Shown one piece after another: positions 4,441 to 5,061 of a DNA stretch of 5,061 nt. The notes beneath the pieces are model-generated. The model was given only the letters and a program-made list of their open reading frames with translations, was not told where the DNA came from and searched no databases. Position numbers and translations under genes: made by a program. Every line of letters begins with the position of its first letter. Position 1 is the first letter of the stretch. Location: assembly GCA_027063585.1 (NCBI GenBank), contig JAMORM010000130.1, forward strand, positions 1 through 5,061. Direction: 5' to 3'. The DNA is from Sulfurimonas sp. (lineage in GTDB: Bacteria; Campylobacterota; Campylobacteria; Campylobacterales; Sulfurimonadaceae).

Positions 4441-5061
4441 ATGAATTTTTATAAAGAATTAGAACTAATTTTAGAGATAAAATCTCCCAAAGATAAAATC
4501 AGTCAATTTAACGACTTTTATGTAAAATATAAGGCAGGCGATGCCATATTTGAAAAGGATTTCAAAGCAAAAGAATTTGCAGAACCTTCCTATAGCGTTA
4601 CATGTAAAATAGTACCGCCGCAGCATGTTCCAAAAAGGACTAACTTAACGACAAAAGAGGGGCAAATAAATCTGCTGCATGCAATCGCGCATATAGAGTA
4701 TTCTGCCATAGATTTGGCACTTGACGGGGCATACAGGTTTAACGGATTGCCGAAAAGTTATTATGATGACTGGCTGGAAGTCGCTGATGATGAAATACGC
4801 CATTTTTTGCTGATTGAAAAACTTTTAAAGGAACTCGGTGCGGTATACGGAGATGTAGCAGTACACAATGCCCTCTTTGAAGCAAGTCAAAAAACGCTGA
4901 CTTTAATTGAACGTATGGCAGTAGTCCCGCGTTATCTCGAAGCAAACGGATTGGATGCTACACCGATGATACTGCAAAAAATACAAAGAATACCAAAAAA
5001 TGAAATGCTTGAGAAAATTACAAATACTTTACAAGTAATACTGCAAGAAGAAGTTTCACAT
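4441..5061 (+). CDS. DUF455 ferritin-like (MiaE-related) protein, 3' end missing
   Basis: An open frame of 207 codons from ATG 4441 to the window edge with no stop. An in-frame TAG at 4426 and no other start codon fix the beginning. It matches the DUF455 family (COG2833), a ferritin-like four-helix fold grouped with the tRNA hydroxylase MiaE; the molecular function of the family is not established. Putative diiron ligands occur in the expected order: E86 (HAIAHIEYSAIDLALD), E118 and H121 (DDEIRH), E167 (PRYLEANGLD), and E204 and H207 (EEVSH), the last being the final codon in the window. Other family blocks are DDWLEVADDEIRHF (109-122) and ERMAVVPRYLEANGLDATP (157-175). Only a short C-terminal segment should be missing. 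The first 60 residues are less conserved. No Shine-Dalgarno is visible. It is divergent from the hydrolase operon. Confidence 0.88.
   Translation, partial: MNFYKELELILEIKSPKDKISQFNDFYVKYKAGDAIFEKDFKAKEFAEPSYSVTCKIVPPQHVPKRTNLTTKEGQINLLHAIAHIEYSAIDLALDGAYRFNGLPKSYYDDWLEVADDEIRHFLLIEKLLKELGAVYGDVAVHNALFEASQKTLTLIERMAVVPRYLEANGLDATPMILQKIQRIPKNEMLEKITNTLQVILQEEVSH

Noticed and set aside
4739..4945. Minus-strand open frame of 68 codons
   Set aside because: It is antisense to the best-conserved part of the DUF455 gene and has no support of its own.

Overview
This is an ordinary, gene-dense stretch of an AT-rich bacterial chromosome (GC roughly in the mid-thirties percent, judged by eye). It most likely comes from the Campylobacterota, perhaps a Sulfurimonas-like sulfur or hydrogen oxidiser. 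Two things point there. The proteins have the lysine- and isoleucine-rich, ATA-using character of that group. A cmoB gene is followed directly by a hot-dog-fold gene, which from memory is also the arrangement in Campylobacter jejuni (Cj0976-Cj0977) and Helicobacter pylori. The species call is inference; the phylum call is fairly safe.

Layout, left to right. (1) The 3' three-quarters of truD (tRNA pseudouridine-13 synthase) runs rightward from before the window to 841. (2) A cation-diffusion-facilitator metal exporter runs leftward (1738 to 845), tail-to-tail with truD with only 3 bases between the stop codons. A strong hairpin built from both gene ends (822-851) holds both stops and looks like a terminator. 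(3) A 54-bp divergent gap (1739-1792) separates the exporter from cmoB (1793-2686), which is joined by a TAATG stop/start overlap to a hot-dog thioesterase-like gene (2686-3195). (4) That pair collides tail-to-tail with a leftward pair: a metallo-beta-lactamase-fold hydrolase (4395 to 3802) followed after 10 bases by a class I SAM methyltransferase (3791 to 3192). The last two stop codons overlap in the four bases TTAG and no convincing terminator is visible. (5) A 45-bp divergent gap (4396-4440) leads into a rightward DUF455 ferritin-like, MiaE-related gene that runs off the right edge. It begins at 4441 and all 207 visible codons are open.

How the genes relate. truD and cmoB modify tRNA (pseudouridine 13; the wobble uridine 34 carboxymethoxy group), and the DUF455 protein belongs to the same ferritin-like superfamily as the tRNA hydroxylase MiaE. 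A loose tRNA-modification theme is therefore possible, but the genes lie in at least four transcription units and the link is only inferred. The hydrolase and methyltransferase clearly form one operon, but neither substrate can be read from the sequence. I see no RNA gene, insertion sequence, CRISPR array, prophage or integration scar, and no gene-free stretch longer than 54 bases. I did not find an obviously new system. The best leads are the shared terminator, the overlapping promoters, the CPGC loop in the hydrolase, and the DUF455 gene with its full set of putative metal ligands.
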